Both the position numbers and the translations under genes were made by a program. DNA of 64,000 nt from Desmodesmus armatus (lineage: Eukaryota; Chlorophyta; Chlorophyceae; Sphaeropleales; Scenedesmaceae), in contig VIIQ02000644.1 in NCBI GenBank assembly GCA_007449985.2, positions 370,501-434,500 on the forward strand, written 5' to 3'. Below the pieces are notes generated by a model. It was given only the letters and a program-made list of their open reading frames with translations. It was not told where the DNA came from and did no database searches. Below, piece after piece: positions 1-12,753 of the stretch. Every line of letters starts with the position of its first letter. The stretch's first letter is position 1.

Positions 1-412
1 GAAAAAAGAGGATAGTGTGAGAGGGTGCTGTGACAGCGTGGTGTGAGGGGCTCATGTGAGGGGTTATGGCAGGGCGAGGCAATGTGGCCCTGGGCCCCAG
101 CCCGACACTGCATTTCATACTTCCACATTTGCTGCTGGGGATGCAGAGGGCATCCAGGATCTCTGGGTGATACCAGTGGGAAAATGGCCATGTGGAAATG
201 GGGGACGAGGGGATACTGTGAGAGGAACTGTAACAGGATTATGTGAGAATGTTGGAGGGAAAGCCATGTGGCCCTGGTCCCAGCCCAACACCGAAGCTGG
301 GAACTGTTCACACTGCCACACATGCCCATCAGTTTATACTGCCACATATTCTGGCTTCCTCAACTTGATGCCGTTGAACGGCACCCTCACCCCCACCCCG
401 CAGACAATGCCA

Positions 413-460
413 CAGCCGCACCTCACGCCCGCCTCCAGGAGCGCCAAGCATGACAGTCCC
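413..460. repeat. Degenerate copy of a NUP188 exon end plus splice donor
   Basis: This stretch resembles 645-700, the 3' end of the 660-817 exon with its donor. Both carry the word GGAGCGCCAAGCA and the flanking cacctcac (plus strand). The copy still reads SCLALLEAG on the minus strand but has no convincing exon around it. The rest of 1-659 shows no exon I can support. Confidence 0.6.
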
Positions 461-659
461 ATCTCTTGCCACACAGTACTGCCGCCGAGTTGTAGGCTCG
501 ATCGTACCCCCGCCGGGGCTGCAGCTGCTGTACTATAGGTACTACAACAGCCTGTCCAGCCCTGTGTACTACATGTAGTATGTCGCCACACACTACAGCT
601 GATATGACAGCAAACCTGTGACTATGCCGACATCAATTCAGCACGCAGCCGCACCTCAC

Positions 660-3600
660 ACCGGCCTCCAGGAGCGCCAAGCAGGACAGTGCCATCTCAG
701 GCTCACTGGCGGCCACATCAGGCCGTAGAGGCTCCACCAGCGCTGCCTTGAGTCCAGGCAGGGCCGTGAGTAGCACCGCAAACAGGCCGCTGGGCCTCAA
801 CCAGCCGCCAGCCCCTCCTGTGGTTGGCGGCAGCAGTGAGCAATGGGACAGAGCATTTGGTAGGTCCCAGGAGAATCAGGTCGCTGTGAGTGTGATGGTG
901 ACGATCAGCAGCACAACCGTAGCAACCGACAGCACAGACGAAACTAGGGGCCCCTACTGACCACCCTGACTGGCTGTAATTGTTGATGCTGCCGCAGGGT
1001 TGTCCGTCCACCCGATCCAAAAGATTCAACACCCACCGTCGCTCTAAAACACAACCAGCCCCACAAACACTAAAGCCCCACCAAACAACCAAGTAACAGC
1101 ACCCGGCAAGCACCTCCGCCCTTCTTGCATCCTGCAGGTATACATGCCGCCACTCTGTCACCACCCACCTTGAGAAGCGATGCCCAACCCTGTGGCTGCA
1201 ATGCCATGGTGGCCGCTATGACCCAGGGCATGTGCAGGGTTCAGGCCTGGCTGCACGGGGCCCTGCAGCGCCCCAGCCCTGCCGCTGTGCTGGGCCCCAG
1301 GGGTACTGCAGGGCCGCCACCGCTAGGGTTTGGCACGCCGCCCCTGAACCCTGCCCTGCTGCTCGGCTGCAGAGCAGGAGCCTGCATGGGAAGGAGATAG
1401 CAAAAGCATTTGTCTCACAAAGCTGTTACTGTACTGTAACATGGAAGGTACACGTGCACACCAGCACTGAAGCAGATTTGATGGCAGTGGCTTGCATGCC
1501 CGTGCAGAAGAAGCACCACTGCAGGCAACAGCCTTACCCAAGACATGCATGCAGCAACATCAAGGCTGCTTCAACCTACAGCCAGCCAAACCACACCCCA
1601 AGTGAATGTTGTGAAGCCCGCACCGCACCTGCAGAATGGCAAAGGTGTTGAGGGCCTGCCTTGCCAGCAGCTGGAGCTCCGCTGAGTAGGCGTACAGCAC
1701 ATAGCTGGTGATGACAGCTGCAGGACGCATGCTGCCTCCGGGGGGCTCCTGCATGCACAACCACAAGATAATTTTGTTTCATAGTTGTTTTTTTGTGTTT
1801 CATGTTTATTTTGTATTTTTTGCCTCCAGGAGGCTCCTGCATGCACAATTACAAACCGGTTGGCGGCAACCATGAGCTCGTACTTTTACAGTAAAAATGC
1901 CGCCTGAGGCACGGCTGCACTGCAATGACATGGGCATGCATGACAGACATCAATAACATCCAAATGCTCGACATCCATAAGTGCTGAACCATCCCTGATT
2001 CTGGGACAGGCAGAGAGACACGCCTTGACTGACTTGACAAAGGCCACCCACCATTCCCCAGTACTGTTGCAGGGGCATCTCTGGCGACAGGTGCGCGCAT
2101 GCGCCCAGCAGCAGCGGCACAAGCCGCAGCATCTCCAGCGCCAGGGTCATAGCGGCCTGCATCAGCTGGCTGTTGCCCTCCACCTGGTCAGCCATGGCCT
2201 GCAGGAGCGGGGCTGGAGGAGGCAGGGCTGCCGACAGGTAGCCATGGCCTGCAAGCAGCAACACATGCGAAAGGAGGGGGTGTTGCACCGCAGATGTTGT
2301 TGATTGGCCTGCTTCAAAGGGTGGCACGTGCTCAAGAATGTGCAAACCAGAACATAGCAGGAAGCAAATCGCCACAAACCCACTAACACACGACACAGCT
2401 ACTGGGAACACTGAACAGCTGATCAGTGTGCCCAGTAGCTGTGTCGTGTATTAGTGGGTTTGTGGCGATTTGCTTCCTGCTATGTTCTGGTTTGCACATT
2501 CTTGAGCACGTGCCACCCACTGGCCTGGGGTTCTGGCCAAGAGGCACAGTCTAGCAGTTGGTCAGTGCAGCCTGGTGCTTTGTTCTTGGGTGACATGTAG
2601 TGGGTTGCTGGCTACTTCACGCTCTCCTTTAGCTATCCTGCTGCCGTGCAGCTCCTCGATATGTAACTCCGGAACCAAACATCAGTGCTGTGATGGCTTG
2701 CTCTGGTGCAGCTCTTCAAAAAAAGAAAAAAAGAAAAAGAAAGGAGGGGAAGATACAAACATGTTGTAAGTTTCAACCCTATTTGAACCCTGAACCCTGA
2801 AGCAAGACGGATGGGGACATGACCAGCAGCACGAGTGTGAATGCAGTAGCGGGGCTGGGGGAGGCAGGGCTGGTAGCCATGGCCTGCAAGCAAGCAGCAG
2901 TACATGCAAAAGGCTCTTCGGGGCACCCTCATAAGCCTTTGGCTCGCTGGCGAGTGGGTTGAGATGCCCTACCACAATACATGTACTGTACTGTACTGTA
3001 CTGTACTGTACTGTACTGTACTGTACTGTACTGTACTGTACTGTACTGCACTGCACTGTACTGTACTGTACTGAAAGGAGGAGGGTGTTTTCGCCGCTGG
3101 ATGTTGCCGACTGGCCTGCTTCACAGACGGAAGGGGGAGACACGAACATGCGTAGGCGGTAACCCCACTTGAACCCTGAACCCAGACGGATGGGGATTAA
3201 CCAGCAGCCCGAGCGTGGATGCAGCAGCAACCCACCTGCTATCGCCAGGTGATGCACCATGCGTGCTGCCAGCACAGTCACCAGGACGCCCCTGGGAGGG
3301 CCCAGTCCCTTGGGCCCTGCGCACCACCTCCTGCCCTCAGCGCCTGCTGTCAGCGCCATCCGCACTGCTGCGAGCGCATCTGCTGCAAGGTTCCAGCGGT
3401 CCGATGGATCAGCAAACGGCAGCCACGGCAGCGCACCCAACACCCTGTACAAACCAACGGTAGGGATGGAAATCACAGCGCGCTCAATGTTGTTGGTGTA
3501 GCGCAGCAGAAGCAGGGCGCAAGCAGCACACGATGCACACACACATGCACACAAACCTAGCTTCAGGCCATGAACACAGCATGCCTCAAGCTGCACATGA

Positions 3601-6600
3601 GTGATACTATCTCCCAAGCACAGCTGCGGCATCCACCAAATGCCACACAGAGCAGGCCCATGGTCAATGCTGTGCAAGAGATATGTCCAAGGGTGCTGAC
3701 AGCTGAGTGACATTACCCAGGGCGGGGTGATTGTTAGTTGCAGAGCAGCCACACACTCCCCCTCGCAGTACATTTTGTACTGTAGAACAGTGACAGGCAA
3801 CATAGTTCCATCGTCGACCAGCCTAGCCAACGAGCCCTGGGCGCAAGGCAAAGCAGACTGCCCTGCACTCCAGCACCATGTGGTATTTCAAAGCAAACCT
3901 GCATCAGACTGGAGCTGCTGCTCACCTGTGCAGTGTGAAGCCGACCAGGCTGGGCACAGGGCCCCAGGTGGACTGCTGTGCCAGCAGCAGCGTGGTCAGG
4001 TTCACCACAGCCTTAGTGAGAGGGTAGCGGCCTTCCGGCACCTCCAACATCTGCTGCAAGCCCTGCAGAACGTTGCAAAAGAAAGAAAGCACATGCAGGT
4101 TGCCAGGATGTTGAGCATGTGTGACGGGGCAGCAGCCGTTGCACACTGTACACGTTGCACACTGTACTTGTATATGCCAGCGATTTTTCAAACCCCAGCA
4201 CGCCTCATTCATGCGGCACAACAACCATCGGCACAACATGCAAGCCATGCGCACCAACCTACATTCACCCTACCACTTGTGCAGTGCCACACCAGCTACC
4301 AGCTGATTAGACGCACACTAACACCAGAGAGAGAGAGAGAGAGAGTTGAGCAGCCCCGCACCTTGACACCCCCGCCCCCCCCCCCAAACTCCAAGCTCTA
4401 CCTCCACTGGCAGTCCATGATGATGCTTGAGAAGCGCCCACCCCACCCCCGGATTAAGGTGACACATATGTAATTATCAGGGGGTGCCAAAGGATGCCTT
4501 TTAGGCACTTTTGAGGGCCCCCCATGGCATGGCTGTATTGCCCCACCCTAGGAGGGCCAGGTTGGAGAGCGCCAGGTCCTGAGCCTTAAGTAACATATAA
4601 CAGTGTTATTGACAAGTTTGGACCAACATGGGCATATATCTTGAGATTTACCCGTATAGTGGGGCCTGAAATTGATATGGGTTGACGCCAACAGCTGACT
4701 GATCCAACCCTGAAAGTCGGGTGGCAATCTAACATTTTTTTGGGTATGTTTGGGCACTTTATGTGCAAAATAACAGCCAAACAAAAGATAATGTTTGACC
4801 TTATCCCTAGGCATAGGAAAATGTTGGATGTCCTTGCCGCTGCAGCAGCAGCTAGTACATGTCACCAGGTGAGCGTGTGCAAATTTTCAGGGGGGGTCAT
4901 ACGGCTCAATTTAGAGCAAAAAATCGTCAAAGTTGTGCTGTCTGGGCCTGCCGGCTGCCCAAGCAGCAGACACCCAGGTTGTACTGCAACTGCCAGCCTG
5001 ACATCGCGTTATGCCCTTTTGCAAGGCAACATTTGAAAAATACATGCTATGTGTGCCTCTAGAGCTGCATGCTAGTTCCTGGGGGTGGCTTGAACCGCTC
5101 TGTGGGCTGCAGCAAGCAGGGATCCCCAGACCACCCACTTAGCAAGGCAAGCACGCATGCGCCCTGCAGTGCTGCATATTGCAAGTATGTTAGTAGAGAT
5201 GTTATTCCACGTGCTGCAGCGCGACGTTGGGGGTCGCTAGACTCTGCTGGGCTCCAGAGATTGTTCGAACACTGTGTCCGCCACAGGGGCTGTAAGTGTT
5301 GGGAAAACGTTATCTATAGCTACCGTTTTACTTTCGATGTATTCCCAGCCAAGCGAATGCTACGTATGCTGTGGACGCAGTATCAAAACAGATGGCTTGT
5401 ACTGTTGTGATGCTGTCAACTCCCCGTAAGGGTGTGCGTGCGAGTCCAGGTTTCCAAACGTATACAAATATTATGAAAGCTTGATATTGGCGTGCAGAGG
5501 GGCATACATGGTCTCAATACGTAGTTGACAGCTGGACAGCAGCTGATGGCTGGTGCCCCCTGTGTAGCACACTCAGGCGATGCTGGTCCCACAGCGCACA
5601 GCAGGAGTTACCTACATATGTCTAGTATTCTCACAATGGTGCAGTAGTGGAGCCCTGCTGTATACGCGGCTGGGGAGCCACTTTTGGGACCCCTTGCAAT
5701 TACATATGTGTCACCTTATGGTGCAGTGCTTTCCCCACCTGTAATGTGCCCATAACCCCAGTCGCCGATCGTGCTTGAGACACCCCCCCCCCCAGCCCCA
5801 GTGGATCAAATGTAGGGCCCCACTGTCCCCCTACCTGCAGTGTGTCCAGAGTGCTCCAGTCGCCAATCGTACTTGGGACACCCCCCCCCCCCCCCCAGCA
5901 ACCCCGGATCAGATGTAGCAACACCCCCCCCCCCCCCACACACACACAAAACCATCCTTGTGGGACTATGGGTAATATGCTTCATAGAACTGCTTGCATG
6001 TGACTGATATGTTGCCTACATGCTAGCTACACTTGTATCCTATCTGCTTAACACACACACACCTGCAATGTGTCCAGCGTGCTCCAGTCCTCCACACTAC
6101 CGGCAGCAGCCCCTGAGGCCTGCTGGCCCTGCACCCATGCCCCCAGCTCCTCCACGGCAACCAGCGGCAGCGGCTCAGCACAGGCAGCCACGCCCTCAAA
6201 CAGCTGGCAGCTGCAGGTCAGTGGACAACAGCAGTGCAAAAATATGAAAAACGTGCAGACAGGTGGGTGCAAATGCAAGAGTAGTGTGTCTGTGTGTGCA
6301 TGCGTAACTAAGGGCCCATCAGTACCGCAGTGCGTCCCAGGTCAGGCGGTAGGCAGTCTATACAGCCAGTCGAGCTGGCCCGCAGCTCCAGTAGAACGAA
6401 AGCACCAAGTAGCCAAAGCAACTTCAGCCATGCAACTAGTCCATGGAACTGCGCCATGAATGAACAATCCATGAAACCCAGCCAATGCAAACCGGCCTCA
6501 CCTGCACAGTGCCGTCAGCACCCTGCTGGGCTGGCAGGCTGCTGCAGCTGCAGTTGCCGCCAAGCAGTCCGCCAAACTGTTCAACACAGCCCACGCAAAG

Positions 6601-8610
6601 CCGCCGCCATTGCTGCCACTGCTGCCATTGCTGCCGCTGCTCCGGCCGCCGCTGTTGGGGCCAGCAAACAGCTGTGTGTACGCTGCTTGGGTTTGCTGCT
6701 CTGTGGCGGCCCTGGCTGCGAGCCCTGGCAGCACATTTAGCGCTGCGATGATTATGTCAACCCAGTCAACCTCCTGATTGTTGTTGTAGGCGATGGTGAC
6801 AGCTAGCAGATCCACTGCGAGCTGAGGCTGGTTGCGCAGCAGGGTGGCCACTAGGCTGAGGATCAGGTGCAAGTCCTGCACGACACAACGGTGCAGCGGC
6901 AGCAATGTTAAAAGCAGTTTTGAAGCAGCCAGCAGCACGCAACAACGATGGCGTGTGAGTTGGAAGACGCCGCCTGCACATTTCCTTTGGTGAAGAGAAT
7001 GTGCGCTTGCACATGCAGTTGCGGCAGCAGCTGTGAGGCAAACACCATGTGCTACACTGGCCTCCTGCGCTCCCAGGCCTCCAATGACTCCCTTTGCAGC
7101 AAGAGACAATGCTGGGCAGGACGATCTGGCCCCACACATGTCTGATTTGTTGTTGTGCACAAGCCATGACAGCCACAGCAGCCAAAATGCAGCCCCTGCC
7201 CCTGCTGTCACCACCTGCGCTACACGCACAACCCGCACTGGCCTGCGCTACACCGGCCTGCGCTCTGCAGTCCTGCAATGACACCCTTTGTGACAAAAGA
7301 AAAACTGGGCAGGATGATTTGGCTCCACGCACAACCCGCGCACCTGCCACTCCTCTGTGCCTGCGACTTGCTGCCGAGCTGCATCCAGAGCATGCAGTCG
7401 CTGGAGGCAGTGAGCGGCCCTCGCCAGCAGCAGCACCTGCGCCATCCCCTGATCTGCTTGGAGGTCCCAGGCGACGAGGAACGGACCTGCTGAGCCTGTG
7501 CCAGGGTCAGCTGTGCCCTGGTCGAGCATGTCTTGGTCTGGTGCGGGCTGCTTCTGGGCAAACGCTGGAAGGGGCTTGATGGTACCGTTGATGTTCTGCA
7601 GGCAGCAGAGGGGTCAGCAGGCGGTAAGTTCAGCATGGCGGCGAGTCGACTTGAGCCTGGCTGCCAACGTGTGTAGCCAACAGTGCGGTTATGATGTGAC
7701 AGTCGCAGCAGGGCCTGAGTAAGCAGCACCTGCAGTGCGTATTGCCAGGCAAAAAACAGTGTGCGGTTGACTGTGCTGCTTTCACTGAGCGCGATCAGTT
7801 GCAAGCTGTCTTCGGGTATGGCAAGGCGTGGCTAGGGCGATAGCACTTGCTGTAGGGCATAAGCAATAGTCGGTCACCGCGTTGCTCTGAAGGAGTACGC
7901 AGCATGGGCCTCACCCCTGGGAAGACAGTTCCAATGACTTCTGGCGCCTTCGGCCAAGGTAAGTCCTCTTCAAGAAACACACTGGAGCCTCCTGGCTGCA
8001 CCTGCAAGCATGAATGCCCAGTCGACAGACACACCGTGGTGCATGTGGCACAGGCACGCGCACAGAAGCAGGGCAGTGGCTGTCCAGGCACGAGCCAAAT
8101 TGTCAGACCCCAATATACCACAGATCAAGACGGCAACTCTGATGTGAGCACATCCACAAACAGCTGCCTAAGAGATGCAGGCACGGGCTTGGCATCAGGC
8201 CACACGGCGCCTGCAAAAGGTGAGCTGCCGCAGGAACTGCCCCCACAACTTTCAACAAACGCACATCTTGCCGTCCATCACGGCCGTCGCCGCAGCCACT
8301 TTGCATTTCAAATGGGCACCACACAGACCACACCAACGCTTGCATGCAGTACACACGTGGCACTCAGCACACCTGTATCCCAGGCTGGTTGACTGACGCG
8401 ACCTCGACCACCAGACGGGGCCGCTTGCTGAGGTAGTCATAGCAGGCTTCTGCTGACTCTGGGCCCACAATGAGCCCAGTGGACAGACTCAAAAAGGGCC
8501 CCAGGAAGGCAGGGAACAGGCCGCAGGCATCGTCCAGGAAGGCCCTTAGGGGCTGCAGGGCCATCACGGATTCGTCCCACATCTGAGCAGCGAGGTGGGG
8601 GCAGCCTGTC

Positions 8611-8643
<33 letters not shown>

Positions 8644-11600
8644 GGTGGTGTTGCGTGACAACACTGCAAGGCAAAATGTTTTTCAATGTTGTCAAAGAGC
8701 TGCAAACGCGGATCTACGCGCGTCAATTGCAACACAAGCTTGTGTTGCACTGCCGCATCCCACGTATGACCAGCACATCCCGCCGCAGCCATACAATCAA
8801 TGCTTGACGCCGATACAGTCAGCAATCAAAATGGGCCGTAACCCTTCCTCCGGCCCACGATTTCACCTGCCACAAGGTCCCCCATGAGCTTGACCAACGG
8901 GCCAAGGGCTGCAGCCGGCAGACGCCAGGGGCTGGGGTCGCCAGCCAGGGCAACCAGCGAGAGGCCCTGCATGTCAGCAGCACACAGTGGAACAGCTGCT
9001 TTCTTGTTCTGAACACCACAAAGGGGTGGAGAGGGAAAGGGCTTTCTACCAGCCTGTGGTCACCCCACTTGTTTTCAAATACCATGCAAACACATGATAA
9101 TCATGACAAAGCAGGATGCTTTGTTAGCAAACAGCCTGCCTCTTGCCCAAACTGGTGAGCAAAAATTGTCACAGTCAAGTACACAGTGTGCGTGCTGCCC
9201 TGCTGAAGTCTTCCAGTTGTTGCTTGCCTTCCAACCTTTAGAACGACGCACCTGCAGCAGCAGGCCCCTGTGCAGCCATCCAGCTGGTGTACCCACACCA
9301 AGCTCCTCCAACGCCAGTGCAGCAGCAGGCGCAGAGAAGCCCCCTGCAGAGGCAGCCTTCTCCTGAAGGCTGTTCTGGACATCCTCTGAACCACCTGCAA
9401 CGTCGAAGACCAGACGCGCATATGAATGGTGCTCAGCACACGTGCAAGAGTGGGTGGGCTGGGGGGCAGGGGGCTGGTAGCCCACCTCTCCATTACTCTG
9501 ATCATCAGAGTGTACGGTACATACGTTGCACTAGCGACCACACCTCCAGCCTCAGGAGTCTGCGGCAGTATGGTCTGCGCCAAATTGTGCATGAAGAGAC
9601 TTGCACAATGCCAGGAGAGCCAACCCGCCAACACAACTTGCACAATGCCAGGAGAGGCCAACCTTCCTTGGGCAAGACAGACTGATCCCAAGCCCACCCT
9701 CCACCCACCAGCGCCACCACCCACCTATCCTGCTGTATGCCACCAGCAGCTGGCAGTAGGCATGGATCGCCAGCATGGCCATCACGTTGCCGCGCACAGG
9801 GCGCCAGGACTCCACTGTAGGGATGATGCTGCGCCAGTTCCTGCAGGACGCAGCAATACATGAATGCATGACCACCTGATGATCAAGCTCTCTGCACTGC
9901 TACTGCGACTGCCCTGCCACAAAATGCAAGTGGCAGTCAGCGCCATCCCATGATTGTGCAGCTGCTAATCATTAGCAACCGGATTGCTACAACAACATGC
10001 CCAGTAAGTGATGCTGGACGACGCATCTACCCGACAGAGACATGCCACAACATCGACGGCATGCAGGGCATGTTCAGAGCAGGGGTGTCTAAGGAGTGGT
10101 GGTGCAAGCGGCAGCTGCTGCACAAACTATCGGCTGCAAACTATCGGCTGCATCAAGCTGACGTACGTGAAGTGAGATGTCACGTTGGGCTGTGGGGCTC
10201 GGCCGCTGCTTGGCTCGTGAGCCAGGCCTGCCATGTCCATCAGAAGCTGTGCAGGGCGCAGTGCAGCCAGCACAAGGGAAGTGCCCTGCAACCCCAACGA
10301 CCAGCGCAAAGAGAATGAAAGTTGGCAGATTGTAGTGCTTGGGCAGGCGATGAATCAATGCCCGCCAGACAGTACCAAGTCAAAACTTCTGTGCTCTCAA
10401 ATGCCAGATGCATGTGTTGGCGTTGACTCACGATTGTTGCACTGCATACACAAGCCAGCGCACGGTCAGCTGCAGCTTGTGCAGCAACCGCCACCACGAG
10501 TGCTCATCCCATGCACAGCCGTCGATCACAGGTGCAGTACTGCTCTCCCGACACAACCATCAGGAGCTGTGGCGGCTATACTACCATCCTGCAACCTGCC
10601 GCCACTCACCAAAGCCTCAGACAGCTGCTGCAGCTCCATAGCCTGGCTCCTGCTGCCGTCAGCACGCCCCCCGCTACCAGCTGCCTCTGTAGCAGCTCTG
10701 CCAGCTGCTCCCGCATACGTCAGCAGCACCGGCCCAACGGGGACCGTCGCTGCTGCGGCCCCCGCTGAAGCTGCATACACCGCAGACCCCAGAAGCTCCA
10801 GCAGCTGCAGAAACTGCTGCTCGCTGCATGCGGGCCAGCGCATGGCTGCGAGCTCCTTCAAGGGATTAGTCAACGCGTCTGACTCAGCCTGGTCTGACTC
10901 ATCGTGGTCCAGGCGGGCCGAGATCTGCGCCAGCAGGGTCTGCGCTGCGTAAATATCTGGGGATAGCGTCATCTGAGACAGCTGCTCGTGGCCCGGGGCG
11001 TGGTGGGTGAGGGCGTCGGCGCCGACGTAGAGGTGGGTCAGCAGTGACATGAGCTCACAGCGCTCGTTCAGCAGCTGGAGGTACCTGTGCTGGTCAAAAG
11101 CTGGAGGCTTGACCTGGATGAAGCAGCATACAACAGAAGCAGGACAGCAATGGCACCAGGAAGGATTGCCATCTCCTATTTTGCAAACACGAAATGAGCC
11201 AGACATAAGCTGGATGGTGCCAGCAAACGTTTGTTTGAACTAGTGTAGGTTGCTGCCTCAAGGGTGTGCTGCGGCACTGGTGCAGCAAAGGCAGCATGAC
11301 AAATCCACCAAAATCCCCTTCGCAAGCTGCTGCCGCCAATCGGTACTTTCATCAGACTGCCCTATGGTGCAGCCGTTGCTGTGCTGCAATGCTCCCTGAC
11401 CGTGCCTGCAAGGCCTGCAAGTGTGATCCTTACCGCATGCACCCCGCCTGCTGCTGTGGCTGGCCTGGCTGCCTGGGGCTCAGGGTTCAGCAGCTGCACC
11501 AGGTTTGCAAAGACCTTGGCCGCCCAGTCCTGGTCCAGCAGCTGCTTGAGCACGCTCCTAGACAGCGTTGAGGCTGGGGACAGGACATCCACTGTTGCGG

Positions 11601-12753
11601 TAACAATAGTAGCAGATGAAGCAGCAGAGGAAGCAGCAGGGGTGGTTGCAGTACTTTGTTTGCGGCTTCAGATACCATGCGTAGGGCAAGCACTGTCCAA
11701 TGCCCAAGCCTGCTGCCAGGACTAGTGGGGTGTTAGAGGTGTGCTGCCGGCCAGTCAACCCAGCAAGACATGGCAAGGTGGATGTCAAAAGCACTACAAG
11801 CACCACTCTGCCCCTGCCCCCTGCAGCAGCTTGCTGGGTTTGTGCCTGCTGTAATATCGTTGCTGCCTCAAGGGTGGCCTCTCCACTGTGTTCTGGTCCA
11901 GCAGCATGTTCGTTTCTGCATAAAGCAAAGCAACACTGCCGATTGCCTGCAGTGTTCCCCACTCACGTGCGGTCTTCAGGATCAGGTGCTGGCACTTTGC
12001 GAGGTAGGCTCGCTCCTGCCCATACGCGTCCGCCACTGCCTGCACATCCTCTGCACTCAGCACAGCCTGTGCTGGGCCTCCTGCAGACGCAGCTGCTGCT
12101 GCTGGTGCTGGCAAGGCGGGAGCGCCAGGAGCTGCTGGCGTGTCCTGTGCTGAAGGCGTGCTGGGCTTGAGGTGCTTCTCCTTGATGACTCGCTTGAGCA
12201 GCAGGTGTGTCTGCAGCTCATCTAGGCCCTGCAGGACACCAAAGTAAATTATATCGTGTTGCTGAGTGAGCAGTGCGATGCGAGGCACGTTGGGCACTGC
12301 GTGCTGACCTCTGCTGTCATGTTTGCACACAGGATTGGGCGCGGCAAGCGGTCCCTCGTGTTCGTGTGCCACACCCTGCTGCGTCAACAATCAGGCTGCT
12401 GCGTCAACAATCAGGATGGGTTCACCAAAATGCCCCAGGGCAAGTGGCCCCTCTTGTTCCTTGTCTCTCACACCCACCAGCAGCTGGCTGAGCTCCAGAG
12501 TGGCTTCCACAAGCTGCTTGTCTATGGCGAAGCCCTTTCCTGGGCCATAGGCAGAGGCCTTGAGGGTGCCACCCTTCTTTAAGGTAGCTGCGGACTGCTC
12601 GCTGGGCGGCTTGAAGCGTGCTGCACCGTCCTGCAGCCACTGCTGCACCTGCTTGAGCTCCGCCTGGACCCCTGAAGTGCCTGTCCGAGTGGCTGCCTGC
12701 AGCTTCTGGTAAGTCTGCAGCCATGGCAGCCAGTAGTGCTCGCTGCTGTCCAT
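660..12753 (-). CDS. NUP188: Nucleoporin NUP188 (5' part, continues off the left edge)
   Basis: Scaffold nucleoporin of the inner ring of the nuclear pore complex. Exons, in transcript order: 12478-12753, 11967-12228, 11434-11591, 10596-11113, 9725-9840, 9252-9394, 8867-8966, 8373-8605, 7915-8001, 7730-7831, 7344-7595, 6502-6875, 6063-6210, 3926-4062, 3236-3444, 2052-2248, 1629-1748. All 17 have matching splice phases and give 1,144 open codons. A further exon at 660-817 looks coding (VLLTALPGLKAALVEPLRP), but its link to 1629-1748 is unresolved. Identification rests on resemblance to plant NUP188: an N-terminal FKPPSEQS block, then LDELQTHLLLKRV, then an ERAYLAKCQHLILK block, and later an EGRYPLTKAVVNL-type block typical of Nup188/Nup205. 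The start at 12753 (MDSSEHYWLPW) is the first Met before the conserved block. Plant NUP188 is about 1,900 residues, so roughly the last 40% lies outside. It shares a 478-bp divergent upstream region with the glycosyltransferase. Nup205 is the alternative; the N-terminal motifs favour NUP188. Confidence 0.75.
2319..2518. repeat. 200-bp near-perfect inverted repeat (hairpin) in a NUP188 intron
   Basis: The arms 2319-2406 and 2431-2518 are 88 bp each and reverse complements with a single clear mismatch (CACTAACACACG against CACTAATACACG). The 24-bp centre is itself partly self-complementary (cactga/tcagtg). It lies in the intron between the exons at 3236-3444 and 2052-2248. Transcribed, it would fold into a long stem. 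It could be a foldback MITE or a hairpin-RNA precursor. The structure is certain; its role is not. Confidence 0.9.
2739..3240. repeat. Intronic direct duplications around NUP188 exon ends
   Basis: The segment 2739-2850 matches 3120-3235 (shared: tgaaccctgaacc, gacggatgggga, accagcagc). The segment 2846-2900 matches 2205-2260, the start of the next exon and its acceptor (shared: ggtagccatggcctgcaagc). The word tggcctgcttca recurs near 2307 and 3114. Together they look like old overlapping duplications that carried the splice junctions of two neighbouring exons into the intron between them. Confidence 0.7.
2982..3073. repeat. (TACTG)n pentanucleotide microsatellite
   Basis: About 18 units of tgtac/tactg with two variant units (actgcactgc) near 3047-3056. 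It sits within a NUP188 intron and opens long spurious reading frames on both strands. Confidence 0.95.
4457..5716. mobile_element. Non-autonomous DNA transposon with 19-bp TIRs and TA target duplication
   Basis: A perfect terminal inverted repeat AGGTGACACATATGTAATT lies at 4457-4475 and, inverted, at 5698-5716. Similarity continues imperfectly for about 20 more bases (caGGGG..CCAAA). TA dinucleotides flank both ends (4455-4456 and 5717-5718). The 1,260-bp interior is more AT-rich than its surroundings around 4590-4830 and 5290-5500 and has no transposase-like reading frame. TA target duplications are usual for Tc1/mariner-type elements; family membership here is inference. It is inserted in the 1.86-kb NUP188 intron between the exons 6063-6210 and 3926-4062, so it should be spliced out. 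Confidence 0.75.
5738..5880. repeat. Two degenerate copies of a NUP188 exon 3' end
   Basis: Copies at 5738-5790 and 5834-5880 resemble 6061-6100, the donor end of the exon 6063-6210. On the minus strand one copy still reads DWSTLDTLQ followed by GT, identical to the true exon end. C-tracts and a (CA)n run surround them. Confidence 0.65.
8606..8643. repeat. (CAG)n directly upstream of a NUP188 splice acceptor
   Basis: About eleven CAG units on the plus strand, i.e. (CTG)n in the transcript. They lie next to the acceptor of the exon ending at 8605, where they take the place of the usual pyrimidine tract. Confidence 0.8.

Noticed and set aside
2682..3851. 389-codon open frame on the minus strand
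   Set aside because: It merges one true NUP188 exon (3236-3444) with intron sequence and the (TACTG)n tract, which is open in this frame. Outside the exon it has no protein character.
5069..5410. 113-codon plus-strand frame inside the TIR element as a transposase
   Set aside because: No DDE/D motif, helix-turn-helix or family resemblance, and far too short. The element is treated as non-autonomous.
660..12753. Nup205/Nup192 instead of NUP188
   Set aside because: The proteins share a fold and some patterns, but the N-terminal FKPPSEQS, LDELQTHLLLKR and YLAKCQHLILK blocks match plant NUP188 much better.
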